64,000 bases of DNA, from contig CP172536.1 of assembly GCA_044598425.1 (NCBI GenBank), forward strand, positions 3,286,001-3,350,000, written 5' to 3'. A program made the position numbers and the translations under genes. The notes under the pieces were generated by a model. It did no database searches. It was given only the letters and a program-made list of their open reading frames with translations, and was not told the DNA's origin. The number at the start of each line of letters is the position of its first letter. The stretch's first letter is position 1. This DNA is from JAEVLT01 sp044598425 (GTDB lineage: Bacteria > Bacillota > Bacilli > Bacillales > Cytobacillaceae). Shown here piece by piece: positions 63,754-64,000 of this stretch.

Positions 63754-63810
63754 ATGAAAAATATGTTCCCCCCCAACTTGATTCTTAAAAAAGGAGTGTT
63801 TCCATATTGA
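63754..63810 (+). CDS. 18-codon leader peptide overlapping metE
   Basis: The frame reads MKNMFPPNLILKKGVFPY and stops at 63808-63810. AAGGGTG lies six bases before the ATG. Its TGA overlaps the metE TTG at 63807-63809, and the metE ribosome site AAAGGAG sits inside it. The overlap suggests translational coupling of metE to the leader. The Met and two Pro codons might tune coupling; that is a guess. Confidence 0.5.
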   Translation: MKNMFPPNLILKKGVFPY

Positions 63811-64000
63811 AAAACGTAATAAGTTCGAACTTAGGATATCCGCGCATTGGTGAACATCGTGAATGGAAAAAAGCGCTTGAGCAGTTCTGGGCTGGAAAGA
63901 CAGAAAAAGAGGCTTTTTTAAAGCAAATGGAAGAGTTTCGGCTGGAGCATCTTAAAAAGCAGCAGGATCAAGGGATTGACCTTATTCCTGTAGGCGACTG
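63807..64000 (+). CDS. metE: Cobalamin-independent methionine synthase MetE (N-terminal fragment)
   Basis: Only 64 codons are in the window; the gene runs off the right edge. From TTG the protein reads MKNVISSNLGYPRIGEHREW, then KKALEQFWAGKTEKEAFLKQ and IDLIPVGD, the family N-terminus with the folate-binding lysine region. It makes methionine from homocysteine and methyl-tetrahydrofolate. AAAGGAG lies ten bases before the TTG. Upstream lie a B12 riboswitch and a terminator. Confidence 0.95.
   Translation, partial: MKNVISSNLGYPRIGEHREWKKALEQFWAGKTEKEAFLKQMEEFRLEHLKKQQDQGIDLIPVGD

Overview
The window comes from a low-GC, spore-former-type Gram-positive bacterium, most likely a Bacillaceae species outside the best-known B. 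subtilis and B. cereus groups. The left third keeps the B. subtilis gene order csrA-fliW-yviE-flgL-flgK-flgN-flgM-yvyF-comFC-comFA-(insert)-degV-degU-degS-yvyE-tagO. The genus call is inference from synteny and protein resemblance only.

Layout. 1-4.9 kb is the late flagellar operon, on the minus strand, with a sigma-D promoter in front of flgM. 5-8.5 kb holds a heptad-repeat coiled-coil gene, the comF competence genes and a NERD-domain gene. 8.7-9.7 kb is a non-coding array of five 207-bp repeats built from 21-bp-phased TTCCGCC motifs. 9.7-14.1 kb is degV, degU-degS and yvyE. 14-40 kb is a cell-wall and polysaccharide region. It has two tagO paralogues, a dTDP-rhamnose operon (rfbACBD) preceded by three glycosyltransferases and a Wzy-like polymerase, two LCP ligases, a Wzx flippase, two more glycosyltransferases and galU. 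Inside it are three large secreted enzymes: a subtilase, a glucosaminidase that shares the subtilase's repeat domain, and a zinc amidase with twelve tryptophan repeats. 40-42.5 kb has comM and a c-di-GMP-I riboswitch over a 45-residue membrane peptide. 42.8-50.8 kb is an MglBAC-type sugar ABC transporter with a binding-protein / histidine-kinase / YesN-type regulator trio; the kinase is split by a one-base frameshift. 51-53 kb has an EAL-domain gene, a glyoxalase-fold gene, a second c-di-GMP-I riboswitch over a 60-residue protein, and a VanZ fragment. 53-56 kb has a ComK-family gene and two adjacent DndB-like (DGQHR) genes without the rest of a Dnd system. 56.5-62 kb has an oxidoreductase, a second 21-bp-phased array, a chemoreceptor with a sigma-D promoter, a DUF1284 gene, a YdcF-type membrane protein and ung. 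62.1-63.1 kb is a 21-copy array of 52-bp units, each with a dyad. The window ends with a cobalamin riboswitch, a terminator, an 18-codon leader ORF and the start of metE.

How it fits together. Motility (late flagellar genes, chemoreceptor), DegS-DegU control, competence (comFA, comFC, comM, ComK-like) and c-di-GMP sensing (two riboswitches, one EAL enzyme) are all lifestyle-switch functions. The central block builds a rhamnose-containing wall polysaccharide and remodels the wall around it. The least explained parts are the three repeat arrays, the two riboswitch-controlled small proteins and the DndB-like pair next to the ComK-like gene.
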